Notes: generated from the letters alone by a model not told the origin. A stretch of 64,000 nt of DNA from Phenylobacterium sp. (GCF_025934275.1 NZ_JAICYI010000003.1:1-64000); one strand, 5' to 3'. Shown: positions 9,634-19,674, numbered from the stretch's first letter. Numbers and translations are program-made.

Positions 9634-12632
9634 CCGGACCGGGCTTCCTGGACGGGCCCGCGCCGCGCTGGTTCACGATTCCCGCGCATCGCCCGTTCGT
9701 GCGCGACCTCGCCCGGGGCCTGCATGAGGCGCTCGCCGCCGAGGGACCGGAGGCGCTGTCCCAGGCGATCGTTCTGGCGCCGACCCGTAGGGGAGCCCGC
9801 GCCCTGGCCGACGCCTTCGTGGCGGTCGCCGAGGCCGGCGCGGTCCTGCCGCCGCAAATGCGGCCGCTGGGCGATCTCGACGAGGGCGAGCCGCCGTTCG
9901 AGCCGGGCGACATCGCTCTCGACCTCCCGGCGGCCATCGATCCCCTGGCGCGGCGCTTCGAGCTGACCCGGCTGGTGACCGCCGAGGCGCGCCACCTCGG
10001 GCGCGAGCTGACCGCCGCCGGCGTCCTGGAGCTGGCCGACGCGCTGGGCGGCCTGTTCGATTCCGCCCAGATCGAGGAGGTCGAGCTGGAAGGTCGGCTG
10101 GAGGCCCTGGTCGCCGACGATCTCGCCGAGCACTGGCAGGTCTCGCGGCAGTTCCTCGAAGCGGCGATCGTCGCCTGGCCCAGGCGGCTCGCCGAGCTGG
10201 GCCTCGTCGACGTGAGCGCGCGTCGGGTGGCGTTGCTGCGCAGGTTGGCCGAGCGCTGGGCCGAGGCTCCGCCGGAAGGGGTGCTGGTTGCCGCCGGCTC
10301 GACCGGCACGGCGCCGGCCACGCGCGAGCTGCTGATCGCCATCGCCAATGCGCCGCGCGGCTGCGTGGTGCTTCCCGGGCTCGACAAGGCGCTCTCCGAC
10401 GAAGCCTGGGCCGAGGTGGACGTGCAGCATCCGCAAGGAGCGCTGAAGCGTCTGCTGGGCGATGCATGGATGGAACGGCGGCAGGTCGAGGATTGGCCCG
10501 CCTCCTTCGGGCTCGATCTCGGCGCGGGCGGCGCGCGCCAGCGGCTGATCAACGAGGCGCTCCGCCCCGCCGGCCGCACGGCGGACTGGCTGCAGGTGAT
10601 CGAGGGCTTGAAGGCCAAGGATGAAGCCACAGGCCTGGACGGGATCGTCACCGGCCTTTCCGGCCTGTCGCTGGTGAGCGCGGCCTCGGAGGAGGAGGCG
10701 GCGACGGCGGCCGCGCTGCTGCTGCGCGAGACGCTGGAGACGCCGGATCGGACCGCCGCCCTGGTCACGCCGGACCAGGCGCTCGCCCGGCGGGTGACGG
10801 CGAAGCTGGCGCGCTGGGGCGTGGCGCCGGACAGCTCGGTCGGCGAGCCGCTCGCGGCCACGCCCTGCGGCGTGCTGGCGGGACTGCTCGCACGGCTGGC
10901 GGCCGACCCGCTGGACCCGGTCGCGCTGCTTGGCGTGCTGAAGCATCCATTTGCGCGCCTGGGGCCGGCTGCGGCGGCGGCGCGCCTGGAGACACGGGGG
11001 CTGCGCGGGCCGCGGCCGCACGACTGGGCCGGGCTGATCGCCGAGCTCAAGCACGACGGCGCCGCTGCGCTTGCTGCGCGCCTGCAGGCGATCGTCGAGA
11101 GCCTCGCCTGGCCGAGCGAGTGGGATCCCCCGGCCGCCGCGGCCAGGCGGCTGGCGGCGGCCATGGAGGCGGTCTGCGCCCGCGAGTCCGGCGGGACGGG
11201 GCCGCTCTGGACCGGCCACGCCGGCGAAGCGATGTCGCGGCTGCTGGGCGCGCTGATCGACGACGCCGCCCTGCCATTGGTCCGCCCCCACGGGTTCGCC
11301 GACCTGCTGGCGCGGCTGATGGAAGGCGAGACGGTCCGCGGCGGCGGCGCGACCCATCCGCGGCTGCGCGTCCTGGGCGCCATCGAGGCCCGCATGGTGC
11401 GCGCGGACCGTCTGGTGGTGGCGGGCCTGGAGGAAGGCGTCTGGCCGAGAGCCGCGCCGCTCGATCCCTTCCTGTCGCGGCCGATGCGCGCCGCGCTGGA
11501 CCTGCCCTCGCCCGAGCGGCGGATCGGCCTCGCCGCCCATGATTTCGCGCAGGCCGCCTGCGCGCCGGAAGTGATCCTGCTGCATACCGAGCGGCGCGAG
11601 GGCGCGCCCTCGGTGAAGAGCCGCTGGCTGTGGCGGCTGGAGACGCTGGCCCGCGGCGCGGGCGTCGCCATCCCCGGCCGCCCGGCGGCGCTCGCCTGGG
11701 CGCGGGAGATCGACGCCGGCGGCAAGCCCGCTCCCGCGCCGCGGCCCTCGCCCAGGCCGCCCGCGGCGGACCGGCCGAGGGCGATGTTCGTGACCCGGGT
11801 GGAGGCCCTGACGCGCGATCCCTATTCCGTCTGGGCCCGGGACCTCCTGCAGCTGCGCGCGCTCGACCGGCCCGACCAGGCGGTGGACGCCCGCGCCCGC
11901 GGAACCGCCATCCATCGGGCCTTCGAGCAGTTCTCCGGGGCCTGGCGGAACGAACCCCCGCCACAGGCGGCCGAGCGGTTCGCGGCCCTCTATCTCGCGG
12001 CGCTGCGCCAGGAGGGGCTGACCAGCGAAGCGCTGGCGCGCGAGGCGGCGCTCGCCCGAGAAGCCGCGCAGTGGGTCGCCGAACTGGAGATGCGCCGGCG
12101 CGCCGACGGCCGCGCCGTGCACGTGGAGCAGACGGGCGCGACCGACCTCATCGTCGACGGCGAGGCCTTCCGGCTCTCGGCGAAGGCCGATCGCATCGAG
12201 ATCGGGCCCGACGGTCTGGGCCATGTGCTCGACTACAAGACCGGCCACGCGCCGTCGCGGAAGATGGTGGCGTACGGCTTCTCGCCGCAGCTGACCCTGA
12301 CCGCGGCCATCCTCGCGGAGGGCGGCTTCCAGGGCCTGCCGGCCGCCCAGCCCGGCGAGTTGATCTACCTGGAGGTCACCGGCCGGCAGCCGCCGGGCCG
12401 CGAGGAGGTGCGCGCCTCCTCCAGCGGCGACGGCGACAAGGTGCTGCAGAGCGGGGCCGCGGCCGCAGACGCGCTGGAAGGCCTCGCGCGGCTCGTGCGC
12501 CACTACCGGGACCCGGCCCACGGCTACACCTCGCGCACCGCGCCGCAATTCGTGCGCACCTACGCCTCCGAGTACGACCACCTGGCGCGGGTGTTCGAAT
12601 GGTCCACCTCCGGCGAGGGGATGGACGATTGA
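9630..12632 (+). CDS. addB: Double-strand break repair protein AddB
   Basis: 1000 residues. AddB pairs with AddA in the helicase-nuclease that processes double-strand ends for RecA and recognises Chi-like sites. The alphaproteobacterial N-terminus is visible as PRWFTIPAHRPFVRDLARGL, then IVLAPTRRGARALADAF, and a C-terminal RecB-like nuclease domain (after about residue 730) with RGTAIHRAFEQF and the catalytic LDYKTG. GTG at 9630 overlaps the murU stop (GTGA). A very long antisense reading frame covers the gene and is a GC-bias shadow. Confidence 0.93.
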   Translation: MTGPGFLDGPAPRWFTIPAHRPFVRDLARGLHEALAAEGPEALSQAIVLAPTRRGARALADAFVAVAEAGAVLPPQMRPLGDLDEGEPPFEPGDIALDLPAAIDPLARRFELTRLVTAEARHLGRELTAAGVLELADALGGLFDSAQIEEVELEGRLEALVADDLAEHWQVSRQFLEAAIVAWPRRLAELGLVDVSARRVALLRRLAERWAEAPPEGVLVAAGSTGTAPATRELLIAIANAPRGCVVLPGLDKALSDEAWAEVDVQHPQGALKRLLGDAWMERRQVEDWPASFGLDLGAGGARQRLINEALRPAGRTADWLQVIEGLKAKDEATGLDGIVTGLSGLSLVSAASEEEAATAAALLLRETLETPDRTAALVTPDQALARRVTAKLARWGVAPDSSVGEPLAATPCGVLAGLLARLAADPLDPVALLGVLKHPFARLGPAAAAARLETRGLRGPRPHDWAGLIAELKHDGAAALAARLQAIVESLAWPSEWDPPAAAARRLAAAMEAVCARESGGTGPLWTGHAGEAMSRLLGALIDDAALPLVRPHGFADLLARLMEGETVRGGGATHPRLRVLGAIEARMVRADRLVVAGLEEGVWPRAAPLDPFLSRPMRAALDLPSPERRIGLAAHDFAQAACAPEVILLHTERREGAPSVKSRWLWRLETLARGAGVAIPGRPAALAWAREIDAGGKPAPAPRPSPRPPAADRPRAMFVTRVEALTRDPYSVWARDLLQLRALDRPDQAVDARARGTAIHRAFEQFSGAWRNEPPPQAAERFAALYLAALRQEGLTSEALAREAALAREAAQWVAELEMRRRADGRAVHVEQTGATDLIVDGEAFRLSAKADRIEIGPDGLGHVLDYKTGHAPSRKMVAYGFSPQLTLTAAILAEGGFQGLPAAQPGELIYLEVTGRQPPGREEVRASSSGDGDKVLQSGAAAADALEGLARLVRHYRDPAHGYTSRTAPQFVRTYASEYDHLARVFEWSTSGEGMDD

Positions 12633-15600
12633 GCCTGCTCGACCTGATGCTCGCTCCGGCCGAACCGCGCGACCCGCAGGCGCGGGCGGCCGATCCGTCG
12701 TTGTCGGCGTTCGTCACCGCCAACGCCGGCTCCGGCAAGACCAAGACCCTGATCGACCGGGTGGCGCGCCTGCTGCTGGCCGGGGCCGCACCGGAGACCA
12801 TCCTGTGCGTCACCTACACCAAGGCCGCCGCCGCCGAGATGCAGCGCCGGCTCTACCAGCGGCTCGGCGGCTGGTCGGTGATGGCCGGCCGGGAGCTTGC
12901 CGAGCGGCTGACCGAACTCATCGGCGAGTGGGTCGACCCAGCCGATTCACGACGACTCTCCGATGCGCGGGCGTTGTTCGCCCAGGCCCTGGAGACGCCG
13001 GGCGGCCTCAAGATCCAGACCATCCACGCCTTCTGCGAGAAGCTGCTGCGCCGCTTCCCCCTCGAGGCGGGCGTTTCGCCGAGCTTCCGGGTGATGGACG
13101 ACGCGGCCGCCGCGGCAGTGGCCGAGGCCGCCAAGCGGGCCGTGGCGCGCTACACGCTCTCGCACGACGACGCGCTCACCGAAGCTTACGGCCGCATGTC
13201 GGTGGCGCTGCATTTCGAGGCGTTCCAGGCGATGTTCGCCGAGTTCGAGGCGAAGCGCGGCGTGCTCGCCGAATTCTTCGCCGGCCAGGGCGGCCTGGAG
13301 GGCGCGATCTCCTGGGTCTGGGGGACGTGCCGCCTGCCGCCCGGCGCCGGCCCGGAAACGCTGGCCGCCCGCGCGATGGCGCAGCTGGACCGGGAGCTCT
13401 GGCGCGCCGCCGCTGACCTGCTCGCCGAGGGCGGCGCCCAGGACCGCGGGCGGGCGCAGGCGATGGCCGCCGTGCTCGGCGATCCCGAAGCCCATTTCTT
13501 CGAGGCGCTCGGCCTGTTCTTCAACCAGGACGGCGAGCCGGCGAAGTGGATCGGCGCCGCGAGGGCGTTGCGGCCGCGGCCGGACGTGCGCGCCGGCCTG
13601 CTGGCCGAGCAGTCGCGCCTCGAAGCCGTCCGCGAGGAGCTCAAGGCGGCGAACGTGGCGCAGGACACGATCTACGCGCTCCGGCTCGCCGACGCCTACC
13701 TCAAGGCCTACCGGATCGAGAAGGATGCGCTCGGCGCCCTGGATTTCACCGACCTGATCGAGAAGACCTGCCATCTGTTGCGGGACAGCGCGGCGGCCGC
13801 CTGGGTGCTCTACAAGCTCGACGGCGGCATCGACCACATCCTGCTGGACGAGGCGCAGGACACCGCGCCCGAGCAGTGGAAGATCGTGGATGCGCTGACC
13901 GACGAATTCTTCGCCGGCGCGGGCCGCGAGCGGCCGACCGAGCTCGCGCGCAACCTGTTCGTGGTCGGCGACGTCAAGCAGTCGATCTACTCGTTCCAGG
14001 GCGCGCAGGCCCAGCTGCTGCTCCGCAAGCGCGCCGAGTATGCGCAGCGCGCGGCCGAGGCGGGCCGCGAGCTGGCGCGGGTGGACCTGATCACCTCCTG
14101 GCGATCGACGCCCGAGGTGCTGGGCTTCGTGGACGCGGTCTTCGCGCCGCCCGCCCTGGCCGAGGCGATCCAGGGCGCCGGCGACGAGGTCCGCCACGAT
14201 GCGGCGCCCTACCGCGCCGGCCATCGAGGCTGCGTCGACCTCTGGCCGCTGGAACCCGAGCCCGACGCGCCCGAGCGCAGCGCCTGGGACGCGCCGCTCG
14301 ACGCGCTGCCCGAGCACAGCGCGACCAAGACGCTCGCCGGCAAGATCGCGCGCGAGGTGAAGGGTCTGATCGCCCGCGGCGAGGCGGTCTACGACAGCGA
14401 GCTCAAGGACTGGCGGCCGTCCCGCGCAGGCGACGTGCTGATCCTGGTGCGCCGCCGGCGCGCGCTGTTCGAGGAGATCCTCCGGGCGCTCAAGCAGGAG
14501 GGGGTGCCGGTGGCCGGCGCCGATCGGCTGGCGCTCTCGGAACACATCGTCTTCGACGATCTCCTGGGGCTGGCCAGGTTCGCCCTGTTCCCGACCGACG
14601 AGCTGACGCTCGCGGCCCTGCTGCGCAGCCCCTTCTGCGATGTCACCGACGAGAGCCTCTATGCGCTGGGAATCGGGCGCGATGAGAACCTCTGGACCCG
14701 GCTCGGACGCCGCGCGACGGAGCGGCCGGAATGGGAGGCGGCGCAGGCGTTCCTGGCCCAGGCGCTGGACGTCGCGCGGGAGAGCCGCCCGTTCGAGTTC
14801 TATGGCCGCGTGCTGGGCTTGACCGATGGCGACGGCCGCTCGATGCGCAAGCGCCTGCTGAAGCGCCTCGGTTCGGAGGCGCAGGATGCGCTCGACGAAT
14901 TCCTGGCCCAGGTTCTGGCGGCCGAAGCGCGCGGCGTGCACGACCTCGAGCGCCTCGCCTTCGATTTCGCGAGCCTCTCGATCACCGTGAAGCGCGAGAT
15001 GGAGCAGGCCCGCGACGAGGTGCGGGTGATGACCGCCCATGGCGCCAAGGGCCTCGAGGCGCCGATCGTCATCCTGCCGGAGACTACGCTCACCCAGACC
15101 CAGCGCGGCTCGCCGCTGATGGAGACGGAAGACGGCGGCTTCCTCTGGTGCTCCGCCTCGGGCAAGGACTGCGAAGCCTCGGGAGCGGCCCGGGCTCGGC
15201 GGGCCAAACGCGAGGAGGACGAGGCCTACCGCCTGCTCTATGTGGCGCTGACCCGCGCGCGCGACCGGCTGGTGCTTTGCGGCCGCCTGCCGAAGCGCAC
15301 CGATCCGGCGAAGCTCAAGGGCTGGTGGGGCGCTGTCGCCGAAGCGATGGCGCATCAGGCCATCGCGCCGGAAGTCCGCACTGTCCGCTGCGGCGACATG
15401 GAGATCCAGCGCTACGGCCCCGATCCGCGAGTCCTCGGTCGCGCCGAACCTGCCGGCCCGGGAGCCGCGGGATTGCCCGACTGGGCTCTGCGAGCCGCTC
15501 CCGGCGAGCCGTTCGGCCGCTACGCCTCGCCCTCCGACCTCGGCGATGACGCCCGGGCGGCCGCCACGTCGCCGCTCGCCCGCTCGGGCGGCCTCGGCCG

Positions 15601-16117
15601 CTTCCGCCGGGGCGAGCTGATCCACAAGCTGCTGCAGCTGCTGCCCGATTTGCCGCCGGCCGAACGAGCGGCCGCCGCCTCGGCCCTCCTGGCGCGCGAA
15701 CGCGATCTCACCGAGGCGCACAGGGCGGAGATGGCCGCCGCGGCGCTTTCCGTTCTCGAGGACGCCCGCTTCGCCGAGGTGTTCGGCGAAGGTTCGCGGG
15801 CGGAGGTGGCGATCGCCGGGGTGGCCGGGGCCCTCCCGGAGGGCCTCAGGGTCTCCGGCCGCGTCGACCGGCTGGTGGTGCTGCCCGAGCGCGTGCTGGT
15901 CGCCGACTTCAAGACCAACCGGCCTGCGCCCACGCGCATCGAGGACGCCGATCCCGCCTATCTGCGCCAGATGGCGATCTACTGGGCGGTGCTGGCTGAC
16001 GTGTTCCCGGGCCGCCGCATCGACGCCGCCATCGTCTGGACCGACGGGCCCAAGCTCATGGCCGTGCCAGAAAACTTGATAGCCGCGACGCTTGCGGGAC
16101 TCAGCGGCGCCGGTTGA
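12629..16117 (+). CDS. addA: Double-strand break repair helicase-nuclease AddA
   Basis: 1162 residues, a superfamily 1A helicase with a RecB-type nuclease. Walker A is in FVTANAGSGKTKTLIDR (about 29-45), motif II DEAQDTAPEQW, motif III VVGDVKQSIYSFQGAQ, motif V TAHGAKGLEAPIVILPE and motif VI LLYVALTRARDRLVL. The nuclease centre is LVADFKTNR near the C-terminus. TTG at 12629 overlaps the addB stop and has GAGGGG 8 bases upstream. An in-frame ATG seven codons downstream is the alternative. Confidence 0.93.
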   Translation: MSLLDLMLAPAEPRDPQARAADPSLSAFVTANAGSGKTKTLIDRVARLLLAGAAPETILCVTYTKAAAAEMQRRLYQRLGGWSVMAGRELAERLTELIGEWVDPADSRRLSDARALFAQALETPGGLKIQTIHAFCEKLLRRFPLEAGVSPSFRVMDDAAAAAVAEAAKRAVARYTLSHDDALTEAYGRMSVALHFEAFQAMFAEFEAKRGVLAEFFAGQGGLEGAISWVWGTCRLPPGAGPETLAARAMAQLDRELWRAAADLLAEGGAQDRGRAQAMAAVLGDPEAHFFEALGLFFNQDGEPAKWIGAARALRPRPDVRAGLLAEQSRLEAVREELKAANVAQDTIYALRLADAYLKAYRIEKDALGALDFTDLIEKTCHLLRDSAAAAWVLYKLDGGIDHILLDEAQDTAPEQWKIVDALTDEFFAGAGRERPTELARNLFVVGDVKQSIYSFQGAQAQLLLRKRAEYAQRAAEAGRELARVDLITSWRSTPEVLGFVDAVFAPPALAEAIQGAGDEVRHDAAPYRAGHRGCVDLWPLEPEPDAPERSAWDAPLDALPEHSATKTLAGKIAREVKGLIARGEAVYDSELKDWRPSRAGDVLILVRRRRALFEEILRALKQEGVPVAGADRLALSEHIVFDDLLGLARFALFPTDELTLAALLRSPFCDVTDESLYALGIGRDENLWTRLGRRATERPEWEAAQAFLAQALDVARESRPFEFYGRVLGLTDGDGRSMRKRLLKRLGSEAQDALDEFLAQVLAAEARGVHDLERLAFDFASLSITVKREMEQARDEVRVMTAHGAKGLEAPIVILPETTLTQTQRGSPLMETEDGGFLWCSASGKDCEASGAARARRAKREEDEAYRLLYVALTRARDRLVLCGRLPKRTDPAKLKGWWGAVAEAMAHQAIAPEVRTVRCGDMEIQRYGPDPRVLGRAEPAGPGAAGLPDWALRAAPGEPFGRYASPSDLGDDARAAATSPLARSGGLGRFRRGELIHKLLQLLPDLPPAERAAAASALLARERDLTEAHRAEMAAAALSVLEDARFAEVFGEGSRAEVAIAGVAGALPEGLRVSGRVDRLVVLPERVLVADFKTNRPAPTRIEDADPAYLRQMAIYWAVLADVFPGRRIDAAIVWTDGPKLMAVPENLIAATLAGLSGAG

Positions 16118-16204
16118 TACGAGGAATAGCGCCACCTACATCGGCGGATCGGAAGACGCGGGCCCGGCGTTTCGCGCCCGTCCTGCGGTTTAGGAGCCAC
16201 CATC

Positions 16205-16534
16205 ATGAGCAGCGTCAAGGTTACCGACGATTCCTTCGAACAGAACGTCCTGACCGCCGTCCAGCCCGTGCTGGTGGATTTCTGGGCGGAGTGGTGCGGT
16301 CCCTGCAAACAGATCGCGCCGGCGCTCGAGCAGATCGCCGAGGAGTTCGCCGGCAAGGTGACCGTCGCCAAGCTCAATATCGAGGAAAGCCCCATCACGC
16401 CCTCGCGCTACGGGGTGCGCGGCATCCCCACCATGATGCTGTTCAAGGGCGGCCAGATGGCCTCCATGAAGGTCGGCGCCATGCCCAAGCAGAAGATCGT
16501 CGAGTGGCTGAACGAGGTCGGCGTCTCGGCGTAG
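16205..16534 (+). CDS. trxA: Thioredoxin
   Basis: 109-residue cytoplasmic disulfide reductase. Active site WCGPC at residues 30-34 inside VDFWAEWCGPCKQIAPALE; the cis-Pro loop is RGIPTMMLFKGG. The length is typical of Trx1. TAGGAG lies 8 bases before the ATG. It follows addA after an 87-base gap and converges with folC, an arrangement familiar from Caulobacter. Confidence 0.96.
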   Translation: MSSVKVTDDSFEQNVLTAVQPVLVDFWAEWCGPCKQIAPALEQIAEEFAGKVTVAKLNIEESPITPSRYGVRGIPTMMLFKGGQMASMKVGAMPKQKIVEWLNEVGVSA

Positions 16535-16581
16535 GTCTGGTCGAAGCTCGCGTTCGCGGGAAGAGCGGGTTCTTCACAGCG

Positions 16582-17898
16582 TCACGTCGGCCAGGTCTCG
16601 GGGCTCATCGCCAGCACCTCGCCGGCGAAGTGCAGCCCGCCGCAGACCAGCAGATGGGGTGGCGGCCCTTCGATCGCCAAGGCCCGGCGGACGCCCGCTT
16701 CGACGCTCGCCACGGTCTCGGCCTCGAGCCCCGCCGCCCGCGCGGCCGCGGCGATGTCGGCCGCCGGCGCGGCATTGGGGCTGTCGAAGGTGGTCGCGAA
16801 CACCTTCGGGTGCATCTCGGCGAACGGGCGGAAGAAGCCCTCGGCGTCCTTCCGCGCGAACATGCCCGCCACCAGCACCAGCGGCCGGGGGTCGCGGTCG
16901 ACCAGCCGCGAGGCGGCCTCGGCCAGCGCCCGGCCGGCATGCGGGTTGTGGCCGCCGTCGAGCCACAGGTCCGCGCCGCGTGACTTGGTGAGGCTGGCGA
17001 TCGGGCCCTTGGTCAGCCGCTGGAAGCGCGCGGGCCAGCAGGCGGACGACACCCCCGCGGCGATCGCCTGGTCGGAGAGCTCCCGTTTCCAGGTCAGCGC
17101 GGCCGCCACGGCCAGACCGGCGTTCTCGAACTGGTGCCCGCCGAACAGCGCCGGCGGCGGCAGATCGAGCAGCCGGTCGGGCATCTGCACCATCAGCCGC
17201 CCGCGCTCCTCCCAGACGTCGAAGTCGCGGCCCATCAGGAACAGCGGGGCCATGCGGTCGTCCGCCTCCCGCTCGATCACCTCCAGCGCCTCGTCCATCT
17301 GCCGGGCCACCACCGCCGGCCGGCCGGCCTTGATGATCCCGGCCTTTTCCCAGGCGATCTTCCAGAGCTCCGGGCCCAGCATCTCCAGGTGGTCGTAGTC
17401 GACCGGGGTGATCACGCTGACGGCCGGCGCGGCGAACACATTGGTGGCGTCGAAGCGGCCGCCCAGCCCCACCTCGACGATGCAGAGGTCGGCCGGCGCC
17501 TCGGCGAACGCCAGCAGGGCGATCACCGTGGTGATCTCGAAGAAGCTGATCGGCTGGCCGGCGTTGGCGGCTTCCACGCGGTCGATGAGCGCAGCGAGCG
17601 CCTCGTCGCTGATCAGCGCGCCGGCCAGCCGGATGCGTTCGGCGAACCGCACGAGGTGCGGCGAGGTGATGGCGTGCACGCGAAGCCCCGCCGCCTCGCC
17701 GATGGCCCGCAGGTAGGCGACCGTCGAGCCCTTGCCGTTCGTCCCGGCCACGTGGATCACCGGCGGCAGCTTCCGCTCGGGATGGCCGAGCACGGCGAGC
17801 AGCCGCTCCACCCGCCCCGTGGTCAGGTCGATCAGGCTCGGATGGTTGGCGCGCAGCCGCTGGATCACCGCGTCCGACGCGCGGATCGGATCGTACAT
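16582..17898 (-). CDS. folC: Bifunctional dihydrofolate synthase / folylpolyglutamate synthase
   Basis: 438 residues, Mur-ligase fold. Adds glutamate to dihydropteroate and folates. The P-loop is HVAGTNGKGSTVAYL (about 49-63). The substrate segment ISFFEITTVIALLAFAEA and the Mur-ligase block VEVGLGGRFDATN are present. The C-terminal domain contains WLDGGHNPHAG, the ATP/glutamate-binding motif. It is the last gene of trpF-trpB-trpA-accD-folC, 13 bases after accD. Confidence 0.95.
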   Translation of the reverse strand: MYDPIRASDAVIQRLRANHPSLIDLTTGRVERLLAVLGHPERKLPPVIHVAGTNGKGSTVAYLRAIGEAAGLRVHAITSPHLVRFAERIRLAGALISDEALAALIDRVEAANAGQPISFFEITTVIALLAFAEAPADLCIVEVGLGGRFDATNVFAAPAVSVITPVDYDHLEMLGPELWKIAWEKAGIIKAGRPAVVARQMDEALEVIEREADDRMAPLFLMGRDFDVWEERGRLMVQMPDRLLDLPPPALFGGHQFENAGLAVAAALTWKRELSDQAIAAGVSSACWPARFQRLTKGPIASLTKSRGADLWLDGGHNPHAGRALAEAASRLVDRDPRPLVLVAGMFARKDAEGFFRPFAEMHPKVFATTFDSPNAAPAADIAAAARAAGLEAETVASVEAGVRRALAIEGPPPHLLVCGGLHFAGEVLAMSPETWPT

Positions 17899-17911
17899 CG
17901 GCGGCTCTATA

Positions 17912-18838
17912 TCAGGCGGCGTGCTGGCGGGCTCGCCCCATCGTCAGGGTTTGCAGGATGGAGGCCAGCACCTCGGGGAGGTCGGGGCGGGGGACGATCT
18001 TGTCGATCACCCCGTGCTCCTCCAGGAACTCGGCGCGCTGGAAGCCGGCCGGCAGCGTCTGGCGGATGGTCTGCTCGATCACCCGTCGTCCGGTGAAGCC
18101 AATCAGCGCGTTGGGCTCGGCGAGATGGATGTCGCCCAGCATGGCGTAGGAGGCCATGACACCCGCCATCGTCGGGTCGGTCAGCACCACGATGTAGGGC
18201 AGCCTGGCGGCCTTCACCTCGTTCACCGCCAGGGTCGTGCGGGCGAGCTGCATCAGGGACAGCGTGCCCTCCTGCATCCGCGCCCCGCCCGAGGCGGTGA
18301 AGATCACGAACGGCGCGCCCCGCCGCACCGCCTCCTGCGCCGCCTTGATGAAGGCCTCGCCCACCGCGCGGCTGAGAGAGCCGCCCATGAAGGCGAAGTC
18401 CTGCACGGCGACCACCGCAGGCTGGCCGCGGATGGCGCCATAGCCGATGCTGATGGAATCGTACTCGCCGGTCGCCTTGCGCGCGGCTTTCAGCTGGTCG
18501 ATGTAGGCCTTATCGCCGACGAAGCCGAGGGGATCGTCCTTGAGCACGGGCGCGGCGATGGTCTCGAACTTGCCGCCGTCGAAGGTGTAGCGCAGCCGCT
18601 GCTGCCCGCCGATCCGCATGTGATGGCCGGACGGCGTCACCCACAGCGCCGCATCGAGATCGGGCCGATAGATCATCTCGCCGGTCTCGGGGCATTTCAC
18701 CCAGAGGTTTTCCGGTGTTTCGCGCTTGGCGAACGCCTTGCGGACCCCCGGCGCAATCCGCGACAGCCAACCGGAGCGCTCGCGTGGAGCGGCGGCGGGA
18801 CGTGCGGGCTTGTCGTTCTTCTGGTCAGCCATCGCCAT
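17912..18838 (-). CDS. accD: Acetyl-CoA carboxylase carboxyltransferase subunit beta AccD, zinc ribbon degenerate
   Basis: 308 residues. Beta half of the carboxyltransferase that moves carboxyl from biotin to acetyl-CoA in fatty-acid synthesis. The crotonase-fold core is intact, with DFAFMGGSLSRAVGEAF and TASGGARMQEGTLSLMQLAR. The N-terminal zinc ribbon is not: only Cys49 of the four expected cysteines is present. The second position is Thr52, and the CPxC knuckle is replaced by VTPSG (67-71), one residue shorter. Yet the family context LWVKCPETGEMIY and HHMRI is kept. Start ATG at 18838; a second in-frame ATG is two codons in. Confidence 0.95.
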   Translation of the reverse strand: MAMADQKNDKPARPAAAPRERSGWLSRIAPGVRKAFAKRETPENLWVKCPETGEMIYRPDLDAALWVTPSGHHMRIGGQQRLRYTFDGGKFETIAAPVLKDDPLGFVGDKAYIDQLKAARKATGEYDSISIGYGAIRGQPAVVAVQDFAFMGGSLSRAVGEAFIKAAQEAVRRGAPFVIFTASGGARMQEGTLSLMQLARTTLAVNEVKAARLPYIVVLTDPTMAGVMASYAMLGDIHLAEPNALIGFTGRRVIEQTIRQTLPAGFQRAEFLEEHGVIDKIVPRPDLPEVLASILQTLTMGRARQHAA

Positions 18839-18843
18839 GGGTC

Positions 18844-19674
18844 TTAGACCGTCGTTTGGCCGATGCGTGCGGAGCGCACAGCCTTAGCCAACGATTCGGC
18901 CTTGAGAAGAACCCGGCCGGTCACGTCTTCGTTCATCTCCGCCGCGTCGGCCACTTCATCCACCAACGCGGAGCCGACCACGACCGCATCGGCGACGCGG
19001 GCGATCGCCGCGGCGCGCTCCGGCGTCTTGATGCCGAATCCGACCGCCACCGGCAAGTCGGAGGCGCGGCGCACCCGCTCGACCATCGGCGCGACCGCCG
19101 TCGCGTCGGCCTCCTTGACCCCGGTCACCCCGGCCACCGAGACGTAGTAGACGAAGCCGGAAGTCCGCCTCGCCACCACCTGGAGCCTCGCATCGTCGCT
19201 GGTCGGCGTGGCGAGGCGGATCAGGGAGACGTCCGCACCGTCCAGCGCGTCGGCAAGCTCGCCCGCCTCCTCCGGCGGGCAATCGACGACGATCACGCCG
19301 TCGACCCCGGCCTCGGCCACGTCGCGGGCGAAGGCCGCGATCCCGCGGTGCAGGATCAGGTTCATGTAGCCCATCAGGATCAGCGGCGTCGCCCGATCGC
19401 CCTCCCGAAACCGCCGCGCCAGCTCCAGAACGCCCGAGAGCGTCATGCCGGCCTTCAGCGCGCGCTGCGCCGCCCGCTGGATCGGCGGCCCCTCGGCCAT
19501 CGGATCGGAAAACGGGAAGCCCAGCTCGATCAGGTCGGCGCCGACGCCCGGCAAGCCCTTGAGGATGGCGAGCGCCGTCCCGGCGTCCGGGTCGCCCGCC
19601 ATGATGTACGGCACGAAGCCCGCCCGGCCTTCGCGCTTCAGGTCGGCGAAGCGCGCCTCGATCCGCGATCTCAA
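18844..19674 (-). CDS. trpA: Tryptophan synthase alpha chain
   Basis: 276-residue TIM barrel that cleaves indole-glycerol phosphate to indole and glyceraldehyde-3-phosphate. The catalytic Glu lies in [20 protein letters not shown] and the catalytic Asp in [15 protein letters not shown]. The phosphate-binding [10 protein letters not shown] is present. The start overlaps the trpB stop by four bases, and the stop is 5 bases before accD, indicating one transcript. Confidence 0.97.
   Translation of the reverse strand: MRSRIEARFADLKREGRAGFVPYIMAGDPDAGTALAILKGLPGVGADLIELGFPFSDPMAEGPPIQRAAQRALKAGMTLSGVLELARRFREGDRATPLILMGYMNLILHRGIAAFARDVAEAGVDGVIVVDCPPEEAGELADALDGADVSLIRLATPTSDDARLQVVARRTSGFVYYVSVAGVTGVKEADATAVAPMVERVRRASDLPVAVGFGIKTPERAAAIARVADAVVVGSALVDEVADAAEMNEDVTGRVLLKAESLAKAVRSARIGQTTV

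Noticed and set aside
9186-12581. An open reading frame of over 1100 codons on the minus strand opposite addB
   Set aside because: It is rich in Arg, Gly, Gln and His with no domain motif, and it mirrors the codon third-position GC bias of addB, which has clear family motifs. Similar antisense frames opposite addA (12947-16135) and the ThDP enzyme (29043-31547) are rejected for the same reason.
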